Assembly (NCBI GenBank): GCA_964468495.1
Contig: CAYXTI010000015.1
Coordinates: 1 to 64,000, forward strand
Direction of reading: 5' to 3'
Source: CAYXTI01 sp964468495
Lineage (GTDB): Bacteria; Pseudomonadota; Alphaproteobacteria; Rickettsiales; Rickettsiaceae
Length of the DNA: 64,000 nucleotides
Each line of letters opens with the position of its first letter. The stretch's first letter is position 1. Both the position numbers and the translations under genes were made by a program. This document shows positions 29,683 to 37,990 of this stretch, piece after piece. Under the pieces are notes generated by a model. That model was not told the origin of the DNA, made no database searches, and worked only from the letters and a program-made list of their open reading frames with translations.

Positions 29683-30255
29683 ATGAAAATTACAGCAAAT
29701 AATATAAAAATAAATAATATATTAGATTACTTAGGAGAATTATGGATAGTTACTAAGAACCCAGAACATACTAAACCAGGAAAAGGAGGCGCCTACGTAC
29801 AAGTAGAAGTAAAAAACATAAAGAATGGTACAAAAACAATAAAAAGATTTAGTTCAACTGAAGAAGTGGAAAAAGCATTCATTAATTCAAAAAAAATGCA
29901 ATATTTATATCCAGAATTAGATTATTTAGTATTAATGGATCTTCAAAATTATGAACAATCATTATTTACTAAAGATTTAATAGGCGTACATTTACCATTT
30001 TTAACAGATCGAATGATAGTCGAAGTTATGTTTTACAATGAGAAGGCTTTAAAAATAAAGCTACCAGAAAAACTTATAGTAGAAATTTATCAAACTGATC
30101 CAGTAATAAAAAGTGCTACAATAACATCATCATATAAATCGGCAATACTCACTAATGGAGTTAAAGTAATGGTACCCCCATATTTAACTATCGGTGAAAA
30201 AATAGTTATAAAAACAGAAGATCTGACTTTTATTGAAAGGACAAAAGATGGATAA
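29683..30255 (+). CDS. efp: Translation elongation factor P
   Basis: Relieves ribosome stalling at polyproline stretches. The 190-residue protein has KOW-like domain I with the loop KPGKGGAY, whose Lys34 is the usual modification site, the OB domain, and the C-terminal motif YKSAILTNGVKVMVPPYLTIGEKI. It starts 11 bp after secF. The SuhB-like gene begins inside its last codons, so the two are translationally coupled. Confidence 0.95.
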   Translation: MKITANNIKINNILDYLGELWIVTKNPEHTKPGKGGAYVQVEVKNIKNGTKTIKRFSSTEEVEKAFINSKKMQYLYPELDYLVLMDLQNYEQSLFTKDLIGVHLPFLTDRMIVEVMFYNEKALKIKLPEKLIVEIYQTDPVIKSATITSSYKSAILTNGVKVMVPPYLTIGEKIVIKTEDLTFIERTKDG

Positions 30256-30997
30256 TAAAACAGCACTACTAATTAATGGCATTAGAGAAGCAACCCGTTT
30301 TTTACATCGAGACTATTTTGAGTTAGAAAATTTACAATCCTCTTTGCAAAATACTACTATTTTTTGTCATAGATCAATACAAAAATTAATAGAAAATTTA
30401 CAAAGTAAATTAGAAAAATATTTTAACAAAATTATATTTAATTACAAAGAGTTAAATAATATCATTTATGATCAATCTATTATCTTGATTGAACCAATAG
30501 AAGGAATAAGCAATTTTTCTAGATCTTTACCATATTTTTCAACAATTGCTGTTAGCATCAAAAAAATAAACAATAATATAATTACAGAAAGGTGTGTAAT
30601 TAATTTCCCTGCATTAAATGAAATATATTATGCAGAAAAAGGAAAAGGTGCTTGGGTAGAAAAAAATATCACTAACTCCTGTGGTCCAAGTAGAATAAGA
30701 GTATCTAATTTAAATAAATTAGATCAAATATCTATTGCAATTAATAATATTCAACAGTTAAACCTGATTAAAAAGATTCCTTACTCAAAAACTAAATGTT
30801 TTAATTCATATACTTACTCTACTACACTTTTCTGTTGTGGAAAAATTGATTTATCTATTTTTCCTCCAGACTCTTCATCATATTTAGCATTAAAACTATT
30901 AATAACAGAAGCAGGAGGAAATGTTTTTATATATAAAAACATGTTTATTGGTACAAATTATCAAATATATGATAAAATAAAAGAGTTAATGTGTTAA
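30248..30997 (+). CDS. Inositol monophosphatase-family protein with degenerate active site
   Basis: A 249-residue member of the IMPase/SuhB fold by overall pattern (YFSTIAVSIKK, NFPALNEIYYAEKGKGAW, LLITEAGGNVF). The catalytic signatures are altered. The DPxDGTxNF metal motif reads EPIEGISNF, with both Asp changed to Glu. The WDxAA motif before EAGG reads SSYLA without the Asp. No clear GEE precedes. It is therefore probably not an ordinary phosphatase. Start: ATG 30248, six bases after AAAGGA and overlapping the efp stop by 8 bp; a TTG at 30233 is less likely. As I recall, Rickettsia genomes carry a similar protein beside efp, which would suggest a conserved non-catalytic or changed role. Confidence 0.75.
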   Translation: MDNKTALLINGIREATRFLHRDYFELENLQSSLQNTTIFCHRSIQKLIENLQSKLEKYFNKIIFNYKELNNIIYDQSIILIEPIEGISNFSRSLPYFSTIAVSIKKINNNIITERCVINFPALNEIYYAEKGKGAWVEKNITNSCGPSRIRVSNLNKLDQISIAINNIQQLNLIKKIPYSKTKCFNSYTYSTTLFCCGKIDLSIFPPDSSSYLALKLLITEAGGNVFIYKNMFIGTNYQIYDKIKELMC

Positions 30998-31099
30998 AAT
31001 ATAATTTAATAAAATTCACTTTAACAAAACTTATACTATATCGTTGAAAATATTTATTTAATTAAAACAATAGTTATATTTATTTGGTTTTTTAAGTAA

Positions 31100-31777
31100 A
31101 TGAAAAAATTTACAATAAATTGTGATTTAGGAGGAGTAACGGGGCCATTTGATATATATATAGGAGATCCTGAAAAAAACCATCACCCGCTACATTTTCA
31201 ATCTGACTGGTTAACTAGACACAGAGGAGGGTTTATACCTCCTGATATAATGGAGGCTATTAGTAAACTTCAAACAATTGCAAGAAATAATAATATAGAA
31301 TTAGAAGAACTATGTGTATATGCTTTAAATGATATAGTACATAAACATGAAGATGATGAAGATGATGAAGATGATGAAGATGATGAAGATGATGAAGAAC
31401 AACCTCTAGAAAAAACTGCTACCTCAAACACTAATGATAATATAACTAATAATACAATTCCTAATCGTCAGGCATTACCTCCTTCATCTGATAAATTACA
31501 GCAACAAAAAACTACTACCTCAAACCCTAATGATAATATAACTAATAATACAATTCCTAATCGTCAGGCATTACCTCCTTCATCTGATAAATTACAGCAA
31601 CAAAAAACTACTACCTCAAACACTAATGATAATATAACTAATAATACAATTCCTAATCGTCAGGCATTACCTCCTTCACCTGATAAATTACAGCAACAAA
31701 AAACTGCTACCTCAAATACTAATGATGATAACCTAACTAACAATTATCAGAATATTTCTTCAAAAAAAGAGAAATAA
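31100..31777 (+). CDS. DUF2610 protein with acidic and tandem-repeat tail
   Basis: Residues 1 to about 85 (MKKFTINCDLGGVTGPFDIYIGDP, FQSDWLTRHRGG, LEELCVYALND) follow the pattern of DUF2610, a small domain I know only from Rickettsiales and whose role is unknown. It is followed by 17 almost purely acidic residues (EDD repeats) and then a 32-residue unit repeated three times with a partial fourth. The unit is rich in Asn, Thr, Gln and Pro and is probably disordered. There is no signal peptide or membrane segment. DUF2610 proteins are usually about 80-100 residues, so the tail more than doubles the length. The tail could be a surface, secretion or host-interaction module, but that is a guess. 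Confidence 0.75.
   Translation: MKKFTINCDLGGVTGPFDIYIGDPEKNHHPLHFQSDWLTRHRGGFIPPDIMEAISKLQTIARNNNIELEELCVYALNDIVHKHEDDEDDEDDEDDEDDEEQPLEKTATSNTNDNITNNTIPNRQALPPSSDKLQQQKTTTSNPNDNITNNTIPNRQALPPSSDKLQQQKTTTSNTNDNITNNTIPNRQALPPSPDKLQQQKTATSNTNDDNLTNNYQNISSKKEK
31352..31396 (+). repeat. Five 9-bp units GATGATGAA coding an acidic run
   Basis: Five perfect tandem copies of GATGATGAA lie within the DUF2610 gene and encode DDE repeats. All copies are identical, so the array is probably recent and could change length by slippage without breaking the frame. Confidence 0.95.
31415..31726 (+). repeat. 96-bp tandem repeat, three copies plus a partial fourth
   Basis: Units begin at 31415, 31511, 31607 and (partial, about 24 bp) 31703. 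Copies differ at only two or three positions (for example Thr/Pro and Ser/Pro changes). Each unit encodes 32 residues, including TNNTIPNRQALPPSSDKLQQ. The unit length is a multiple of three, so copy-number change keeps the frame. Confidence 0.95.
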
Positions 31778-31830
31778 AAAATAATAATATCCTTAAAATA
31801 AAATTCAAATACAATAATTTAAGATTATTC

Positions 31831-31907
31831 TGGTGGGACCGAAAGGACTTGAACCTTTGACCTAGCGATTAGGAATCACTTGCTCTATCCTACTGAGCTA
31901 CGGCCCC
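31831..31907 (-). tRNA. tRNA-Arg(CCU)
   Basis: A full cloverleaf reads on the minus strand. The 7-bp acceptor is GGGGCCG/CGGTCCC (one G-U pair). The D-arm is GCTC/GAGC and the anticodon stem AGTGA/TCGCT. The loop TTCCTAA gives anticodon CCT, the T-arm is AAAGG-TTCAAGT-CCTTT, and the 3' ACCA is encoded. It decodes AGG. Confidence 0.95.
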
Positions 31908-32172
31908 TAAAATTTATTAAATAATCCTTAAAATAACGCTTGAAAATCTATTAATACAATTAATAATTTATACTACTTAGTCTTTACTTCATTTAATATA
32001 TTAATTACACTTAATCAAATCTATAATTAAAGAACTAAAATAATATCAATTAAATATAAATTTTTTGTATGTTAGTATAATTACATATTAATAAATAAAA
32101 CATTATCTTAGGTAATAAAAATAATACTAGATAAGCTTTTAATAATTCCTTTTGCCAACCAAATTAAATTAA

Positions 32173-32748
32173 TTAACTTAAACCATTCCAACGTTTTATC
32201 AAATCAGTTCTTATATTAAATGGATCTAACATACGTACAACAGAGTGTAATACTATATCTTGAATAGTCTTAGGTTTATTATAAAAAGCTGGAATGGCTG
32301 GATTAATAATTACACCACATTTACTCAATTTCAGCATATTCTGTATATGAATCATATGTAAAGGACTTTCTCTAACCATTAAAGATAATTTTCGATGTTC
32401 TTTTATAGTTACACTTGCTGCACGTACTATTAAGTTATATTCATAAGAATGTGCTATCTCTGATAATGTTTTCATGCTACACGGAACAATCAGCATACCA
32501 GCAGTAATAAAAGATCCACTTGATATAGGAGCTGTTATATCATTAGCTTTATAAACAAAACTAGCTAGATTTTTAATTTTATTAATAGAATAATCAGTTT
32601 CAGCGTTAATTGTAATATAAGCTGCTTTTGAAATAACTAAATGGGTTTCTATAGCTAATTGCTTTAATATACGTAATAACTCAATAGCATATATTGCTCC
32701 AGAAGCACCTGTGATAGATATTATAAGTTTCTTTTTATAATTATTCAT
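32173..32748 (-). CDS. ubiX: Flavin prenyltransferase UbiX
   Basis: Makes prenylated FMN, the cofactor of the UbiD decarboxylase of ubiquinone synthesis. The 191 residues show the flavoprotein start ISITGASGAIYAIELLRIL, the SSGSF loop (residues near 77), MKTLSEIAHSYEYNLI and the REKP-like segment VRESPLHMIHIQNM. Length matches (about 190). Together with the ubiB-like gene at 48349 it points to ubiquinone-based respiration. ubiD is not in the window. Confidence 0.93.
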   Translation of the reverse strand: MNNYKKKLIISITGASGAIYAIELLRILKQLAIETHLVISKAAYITINAETDYSINKIKNLASFVYKANDITAPISSGSFITAGMLIVPCSMKTLSEIAHSYEYNLIVRAASVTIKEHRKLSLMVRESPLHMIHIQNMLKLSKCGVIINPAIPAFYNKPKTIQDIVLHSVVRMLDPFNIRTDLIKRWNGLS

Positions 32749-32873
32749 TTAAACAATAGGTTGAAAAATAGTTTATATTTTTGTATCATTAATATAAAGA
32801 AGTATTATTAATCATAATAAAAAGCATTTTAAATATCAAAGTAATATTTTAATACAGCTAATAAATTAAAAAT

Positions 32874-33055
32874 ATGATGAAAAAAAAAGAAAAAATAAAA
32901 CTTAATGCATTAAAAAAAAACATCATAAATTAGACCAAGCTATTAAAATAGCTTATAAAAGACTAATAGATAATATGAATATCATTCCATTAAAAAAAAG
33001 AAAATTACTAATCAAACAAGAAATAGTGAAAATAGAAAATAATAATAAAAAATGA
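32874..33055 (+). pseudogene. DUF465 (YdcH-like) small protein gene with a -1 lesion in a poly(A) run
   Basis: Starting at ATG 32874 the frame codes MMKKKEKIKLNALKK and then meets TAG at 32931. If one A were added to the nine-A run at 32912-32920, the frame would continue as KHHKLDQAIKIAYKRL...LKKRKLLIKQEIVKI to TGA 33053-33055, about 60 residues. That continued sequence has the DUF465 pattern of alphaproteobacteria (LKxKHxxLDxxI...LKxxKLxIKxEI). It may be a true frameshift, a sequencing error in a homopolymer, or a gene rescued by transcript slippage on the A-run. Confidence 0.65.
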
Positions 33056-33292
33056 TAATCAATAAAAATAATTTAATAATTATTATTAAGAATATTCTAA
33101 TATTATCTAAATCAATAGCGATAATACATATATCAATAAGATATTTGAGATTGTAAATAAACTTGCTAATTAATTAGAGTAAAATTCTTTGTAGATAAGG
33201 TGATTTTTATAATATAGCTCTAAATAATTTAATATTTATTGAATCATATCTATTTACTATTTTTATATTTTATGTTAGTTTGTTAATCAAAA

Positions 33293-33367
33293 GCGGATGT
33301 AGCTCAGGGGTAGAGCGCTACCTTGCCAAGGTCGAGGCCAAGGGTTCGAATCCCTTCACCCGCTCCA
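33293..33367 (+). tRNA. tRNA-Gly(GCC)
   Basis: The 75-nt cloverleaf starts GCGGATG and pairs with CACCCGC (one A-C mismatch). The D-arm is GCTC/GAGC, the anticodon loop TTGCCAA gives GCC, the T-arm is AAGGG-TTCGAAT-CCCTT, and 3' TCCA is encoded. It decodes GGC and GGU. Confidence 0.95.
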
Positions 33368-33419
33368 TATTTTATTGTAATAGTATTTATTGTATTTGGA
33401 TTTATAATCTTTAAAAGTT

Positions 33420-34613
33420 ATGTATAAAAAAATAAATTTACTTGCTACATTTGCATTAATTATATTACCAATAATAGTGTTTATTATGTGTTATCTCTAT
33501 ATAAGAGTATATGGCATAGGATTAACTGAGATATGTTTATTTATTTTAGGTTATTATGGATGTAATATAGCTGTTGGAGTAGGATTACATCGATTATGGT
33601 CCCATGAGTCATATAAAACTAATAAATATATAGAATTTATATTAGCTTTATTATCATCTGGTACATTACAAGGACCTATCTTATCGTGGGCATCAAATCA
33701 CCTGAATCATCATAGATATACCGATACTGAGCATGATCCACACTCACCTTTTAAATATAAAAATCCTATCAAGGGATTTTTATGGGCTCACATAGGATGG
33801 ATGCTAGTAGGTGAGGGGAGCTATAAATTTATTGACCGTATTACCATGGTTAAATTAGGAAAAAATAAGATTTTAAAATGGCAATTAAGATATTATTGGC
33901 AAATAGCAACTATAATGAATACTATAGTCCCAGCATTGGTAGGAATATTAATAGGGCAAAAATTATTATACGCATATGCCGGAATTGTCTTCATAGGGAT
34001 GGCAAGAATATGTCAACAACATTTAACATTTTGTGTCAATTCTTTATGTCATTTCCTTGGTAGTAAAGGTTATACAAAAGGGACAGCAGGAGATATATGG
34101 TGGTTAGCAATTCTTTTGTTAGGAGAAAATTGGCACAATTTTCACCATGCTTTTCCATCAGACTATAGAAATGGGGTAAAATGGTATCATTTTGATGTTC
34201 ATAAATGGATTATATATATAATGAACAAATTAGGATTAGCTTGGGATTTAAAAAGAACTGCGAATATAAGAGTAAATGCAAGAATTTCACAAACTATAGA
34301 TTTATTTATCTCATCAAGAAGAGAGCAATTAACTATAATGTTAAATAAAGTGCATAGCTTAACAGAATCTATGCAAAGTAAAATTAAAGAGATTGATCAA
34401 ACATCAAACTTATTTATTAAAAAATGTAGTAAAACTTATTTTAATTTAAATAAAAACTTAACAAGTTTAAACGATAAGCTTAATTTTCATTTAAAAGAAT
34501 TAAATAATACTTCTGATAGGATAGTAAAAGCTTTTGCTAAAGAGGTCAAAAAAACTGAAAAAGCTGTTTATAAATTTTATTCTAATATAGAACATATAAA
34601 AAGTTATATATAA
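33420..34613 (+). CDS. Membrane fatty-acyl desaturase with C-terminal coiled coil
   Basis: An acyl-CoA delta-9-type desaturase, a di-iron membrane enzyme that puts a cis double bond into fatty-acyl chains using O2. All three histidine boxes are present: H57RLWSH62, H94LNHH98, and H239NFHH243 in NWHNFHHAFPSDYRNG. Membrane segments lie around 8-30, 38-56, 72-90 and two more in the middle. The catalytic part ends near residue 270. The last 120 residues are a charged, heptad-like helical tail (SSRREQLTIMLNKVHSLTES and on) not found in standard bacterial desaturases. The start is ATG 33420. The electron donor is not evident. No neighbour links it to an operon. Confidence 0.87.
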   Translation: MYKKINLLATFALIILPIIVFIMCYLYIRVYGIGLTEICLFILGYYGCNIAVGVGLHRLWSHESYKTNKYIEFILALLSSGTLQGPILSWASNHLNHHRYTDTEHDPHSPFKYKNPIKGFLWAHIGWMLVGEGSYKFIDRITMVKLGKNKILKWQLRYYWQIATIMNTIVPALVGILIGQKLLYAYAGIVFIGMARICQQHLTFCVNSLCHFLGSKGYTKGTAGDIWWLAILLLGENWHNFHHAFPSDYRNGVKWYHFDVHKWIIYIMNKLGLAWDLKRTANIRVNARISQTIDLFISSRREQLTIMLNKVHSLTESMQSKIKEIDQTSNLFIKKCSKTYFNLNKNLTSLNDKLNFHLKELNNTSDRIVKAFAKEVKKTEKAVYKFYSNIEHIKSYI

Positions 34614-34867
34614 AATTTGATATTTTAAATATATTATTTTTATATCTTTACAAAACTATATCATTTTGATATCCTATAGGGAGACAAAGATTAATCATCA
34701 TCCTAAATAATAAATAACTTCCTAAAAAAATTTATTTGGCAGCATATTAGCTAATTTATAATTTTATATAATATTAATTATTACTAGCTATAGTTAAAAC
34801 ACCAGTTATATAATCTAACATTATTATTTCTAACAAACTAGATTCCACAACATTAAATAAAAAAAAT

Positions 34868-36292
34868 ATGAAGAAATATTATAGAGATCTTAAAAAAAAA
34901 TCAGAGCATTTTTCCAAAAAAGATGATAATAAAAAAAATATATCGTTAGAAAGAAAAAAGCTCAATCCAAATAAAGCTCTAAAAAATACCCCAATAGAAA
35001 ATAATGTTAAAACTAATAAAGATAATGATGTAATTACAGTTACACTAAAACAATTAAAACAAAAATCACCTGAAGAGCTTCAAAATGAAGCTGAATCACT
35101 AGGGATTGAAAATTCAAGCTCTTTATTAAAACAAGAGTTAATATTTGCTATTTTAAAAAAAATCGTTGATCAAGGAGGACAAATTTCGGGTGAAGGAGTA
35201 CTAGAAATATTGCCTGATAATTTTGGATTCCTACGTTCCCCGGACACTAGTTATTTAGCTGGATTAGATGATATTTATGTATCTCCTAGTCAAATTCGTA
35301 GATTTGGTTTAAAAAAAGGAGACACTGTAGAAGGGCAAATTAGAGCACCAAAATCTGGAGAAAAATATTTTGCTTTATTAAAAGTAAGCAAAGTAAACTG
35401 TGAAGATAATAATAAAGCTTACCATAGAGTACATTTTGATAATTTAACTCCACTATACCCAGAAAAAAAACTATCATTAGAAATAGATGGAAGTACTAAA
35501 GACTTTAGTACTAGAATAATTGAAATGGTAGCTCCTATGGGTAAAGGGCAAAGAGCGTTAATTGTTGCTCCACCACGTACAGGAAAAACAGTATTATTAC
35601 AAAATATTGCTCATGCTATTACTACTAATAATCCAGAAGTATTTTTAATAGTAACATTAATTGATGAAAGACCAGAAGAAGTAACTGATATGCAAAGATC
35701 TGTTCATGGAGAAGTTGTAAGTTCTACTTTTGATGAACCTGCAGCAAGACATGTACAACTAGCCGAAATGGTTATTGAAAAAGCTAAAAGATTAGTAGAA
35801 CATAAAAAAGATGTAGTTATACTATTAGATTCTATTACTCGACTCGCAAGAGCATATAATACTGTAGTTCCCTCGTCTGGTAAAGTATTAACTGGAGGTG
35901 TTGATGCTAATGCTCTACAAAGGCCAAAAAGATTTTTTGGAGCAGCACGTAACATAGAAAATGGAGGATCTTTAACTATTATAGCAACTGCACTAATTGA
36001 AACAGGCTCTAGAATGGATGAAGTAATATTTGAAGAATTTAAAGGAACAGGAAATTCTGAGATAGTTTTAGATCGTAAAATTTCTGATAAAAGAATTTAT
36101 CCTGCTATTGATATTACTAAATCTGGGACAAGAAAAGAAGAACTATTAATAGAAAAATCAATATTATCTAAAATGTGGGTATTAAGGCGTATTATTAATC
36201 CTATGGGGACAATTGATGCAGTAGAATTTTTATTAGGAAAGTTTAAAATAACAAAAAATAATTCTGAATTTTTTACATCAATGAATTCATAA
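34868..36292 (+). CDS. rho: Transcription termination factor Rho
   Basis: Hexameric RNA helicase that ends transcription at Rho-dependent sites. Of 474 residues, the first 55 are a Lys/Asn-rich extension. The Rho N-terminal domain starts near TLKQLKQKSPEELQNEAESL. The cold-shock-like RNA-binding part is EGVLEILPDNFGFLRSPD. The ATPase has Walker A APPRTGKT (Lys240) and Walker B VVILLDSITRLARAYN. The Q- and R-loop region TGGVDANALQRPKRFFGAAR is intact. Rho dependence fits the scarcity of intrinsic terminators in this window. Confidence 0.97.
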   Translation: MKKYYRDLKKKSEHFSKKDDNKKNISLERKKLNPNKALKNTPIENNVKTNKDNDVITVTLKQLKQKSPEELQNEAESLGIENSSSLLKQELIFAILKKIVDQGGQISGEGVLEILPDNFGFLRSPDTSYLAGLDDIYVSPSQIRRFGLKKGDTVEGQIRAPKSGEKYFALLKVSKVNCEDNNKAYHRVHFDNLTPLYPEKKLSLEIDGSTKDFSTRIIEMVAPMGKGQRALIVAPPRTGKTVLLQNIAHAITTNNPEVFLIVTLIDERPEEVTDMQRSVHGEVVSSTFDEPAARHVQLAEMVIEKAKRLVEHKKDVVILLDSITRLARAYNTVVPSSGKVLTGGVDANALQRPKRFFGAARNIENGGSLTIIATALIETGSRMDEVIFEEFKGTGNSEIVLDRKISDKRIYPAIDITKSGTRKEELLIEKSILSKMWVLRRIINPMGTIDAVEFLLGKFKITKNNSEFFTSMNS

Positions 36293-36395
36293 AAATATAT
36301 CATATATAAAATAAATAACTTTAAATAATTTATAATTTTGGTTATATTTAATAAAATATAATAAATAACTTATTTATTTAGAGGATTATAAAATA

Positions 36396-37340
36396 ATGTA
36401 TAATAGAGCAAAAATATCGCTAATAGGGGCTGGAAATATAGGTGGGACTCTAGCACATATGATTGTAAAAGAAAATCTAGGAGATGTTATACTATTCGAT
36501 GTTGAAGAACATAAGGCAAAAGGAAAAGCATTAGATATTTCTCAAGCAATTACACTAAATTATTCGGACATGTCTATTATTGGAACTTGTAAATACCAAG
36601 ATATAGCTAATTCAGATGTAATTGTTGTAACAGCTGGAGTTGCACGAAAACCAGGTATGAGTAGAGATGATTTATTATCTATAAATGCTAAAATCATAAA
36701 AGTTGTAGCTCAAGGAATAAAAAAATATAGTCCTAATGCATTAGTAATAATAATAACTAATCCTCTAGATGCAATGGTATCTCTAATGCATAAAGTAAGT
36801 GGTCTATCTTCTCAGAAAGTAATAGGAATGGCTGGAGTACTTGATTCAGCTAGACTAAATAGCTTTATTTCTCAAGAATTACAAATATCAATAGATAACA
36901 TAGATAGTATGGTTATGGGGGGACATGGAGATTTAATGATCCCAATTATAAAATATACTACAGTAAAAGGTATACCCTTACCAGATATTATAAAAATGGG
37001 TTGGTGTACTCAAGAAACAATAGATGCAATAATAACACGTACTAAATATGGAGGAGGGGAGATAGTATCTCTTTTAAAAAATGGATCTGCATTTTATACT
37101 CCTGCAGCTGCTGCTCTTACAATGATAAGTAGCTATTTATTAGATCAGCGTAAAATAATGTTATGTGCCGCATACTTAAATGGTGAATATAATGAAAAAG
37201 ATATATATATTGGTGTCCCAGTAATAATTGGAAAAAATGGAGTAGAAAAAATCATTGAGATTAATTTAAATGATAGCGAAAAAAATAATTTCAAACAATC
37301 TATTGATAATATAAGAACATTAGTAGCATCAATTAAATAG
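36396..37340 (+). CDS. mdh: Malate dehydrogenase
   Basis: NAD-dependent oxidation of malate to oxaloacetate in the TCA cycle. The 314-residue, LDH-like MDH type has the Rossmann start LIGAGNIGGTLAH, Asp at the end of strand 2 (LFDV), VARKPGMSRDDLL with substrate arginines, ITNPLDAMV, MAGVLDSARL and catalytic His177 in GGHGD. AGAGGA lies about 10 bases before the ATG. It stands alone between rho and the flagellar cluster. Confidence 0.95.
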   Translation: MYNRAKISLIGAGNIGGTLAHMIVKENLGDVILFDVEEHKAKGKALDISQAITLNYSDMSIIGTCKYQDIANSDVIVVTAGVARKPGMSRDDLLSINAKIIKVVAQGIKKYSPNALVIIITNPLDAMVSLMHKVSGLSSQKVIGMAGVLDSARLNSFISQELQISIDNIDSMVMGGHGDLMIPIIKYTTVKGIPLPDIIKMGWCTQETIDAIITRTKYGGGEIVSLLKNGSAFYTPAAAALTMISSYLLDQRKIMLCAAYLNGEYNEKDIYIGVPVIIGKNGVEKIIEINLNDSEKNNFKQSIDNIRTLVASIK

Positions 37341-37480
37341 TTGAAAATAGATAATTTAAAAACAATTAAAAGAATATAAAAATAATTAAGAATAAATTAT
37401 AAAGTATAAAAACTATTGATATACAAGAATTATTAGGTTACCATTAATAACAAATATTAAATGAATTTAAGTAAGTTATA

Positions 37481-37990
37481 GTGTATAAATATTTAATCAA
37501 ATTTTTAATCATAGTAGTAAATGTTGTTACAATAACTGTATCTTATGGTCACCAAAAAAATATATATAAACATAATACTCCATACTTAACAAATGATTTA
37601 TTAAAAAAATCATTAAAAATTATAGCTTTTAGACATAAAATATTATCACAAAATATTGCAAATATTAATACTCCTGGTTATAAGGCAAATGAAGTAATAG
37701 TCCCTAGAGAGTATAGGGATCTTATGAAGAATACTAATAATAAAATAAGAAGAATTAACCTAAAACGCACTTCTGATAAACATATGACCATAAGGAATAG
37801 TTCTAGTAATCAAGAATTATCTACCTATAAAATACAGGATCCATATGAGATAAATCCTAATGGGAATAATGTATCATTAGAACAACAAATGGTTAAGATT
37901 TCCCAAAATCAGCATGACTATAATTTTGCATTAAAGAATTTCACTACTATTAATAGCTTAATAACACTTGTTCTAGGTAATCATAAATGA
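37481..37990 (+). CDS. flgB: Flagellar proximal rod protein FlgB with N-terminal signal-like extension
   Basis: Rod protein at the base of the flagellar axle. The family core starts near residue 35 (LLKKSLKIIAFRHKILSQNI) with the flagellar rod motif ANINTPGYKA, and the C-terminus has VSLEQQMVKISQNQHDYNFAL, both characteristic of FlgB. It begins with MYKYLIKFLIIVVNVVTITV and SYG, which looks like a Sec signal peptide; FlgB normally has none and goes through the flagellar export gate. GTG at 37481 is the only usable start, since the ATG at 37461 runs into TAG. The gene overlaps flgC by ATGA. Confidence 0.85.
   Translation: MYKYLIKFLIIVVNVVTITVSYGHQKNIYKHNTPYLTNDLLKKSLKIIAFRHKILSQNIANINTPGYKANEVIVPREYRDLMKNTNNKIRRINLKRTSDKHMTIRNSSSNQELSTYKIQDPYEINPNGNNVSLEQQMVKISQNQHDYNFALKNFTTINSLITLVLGNHK

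Noticed and set aside
31415..31726. Tandem repeats as a possible CRISPR array
   Set aside because: Units are contiguous 96-bp copies without spacers and are in frame within one protein.
33197..33211. AGGTGATTTT-like string shared with about 58888
   Set aside because: Short, AT-rich and in unlike contexts (before a tRNA and before fliO); chance is sufficient.
33878..34063. 61-codon plus-strand frame inside the desaturase gene
   Set aside because: It is a shadow in another frame of a well-supported gene, with no homology pattern and no ribosome site.
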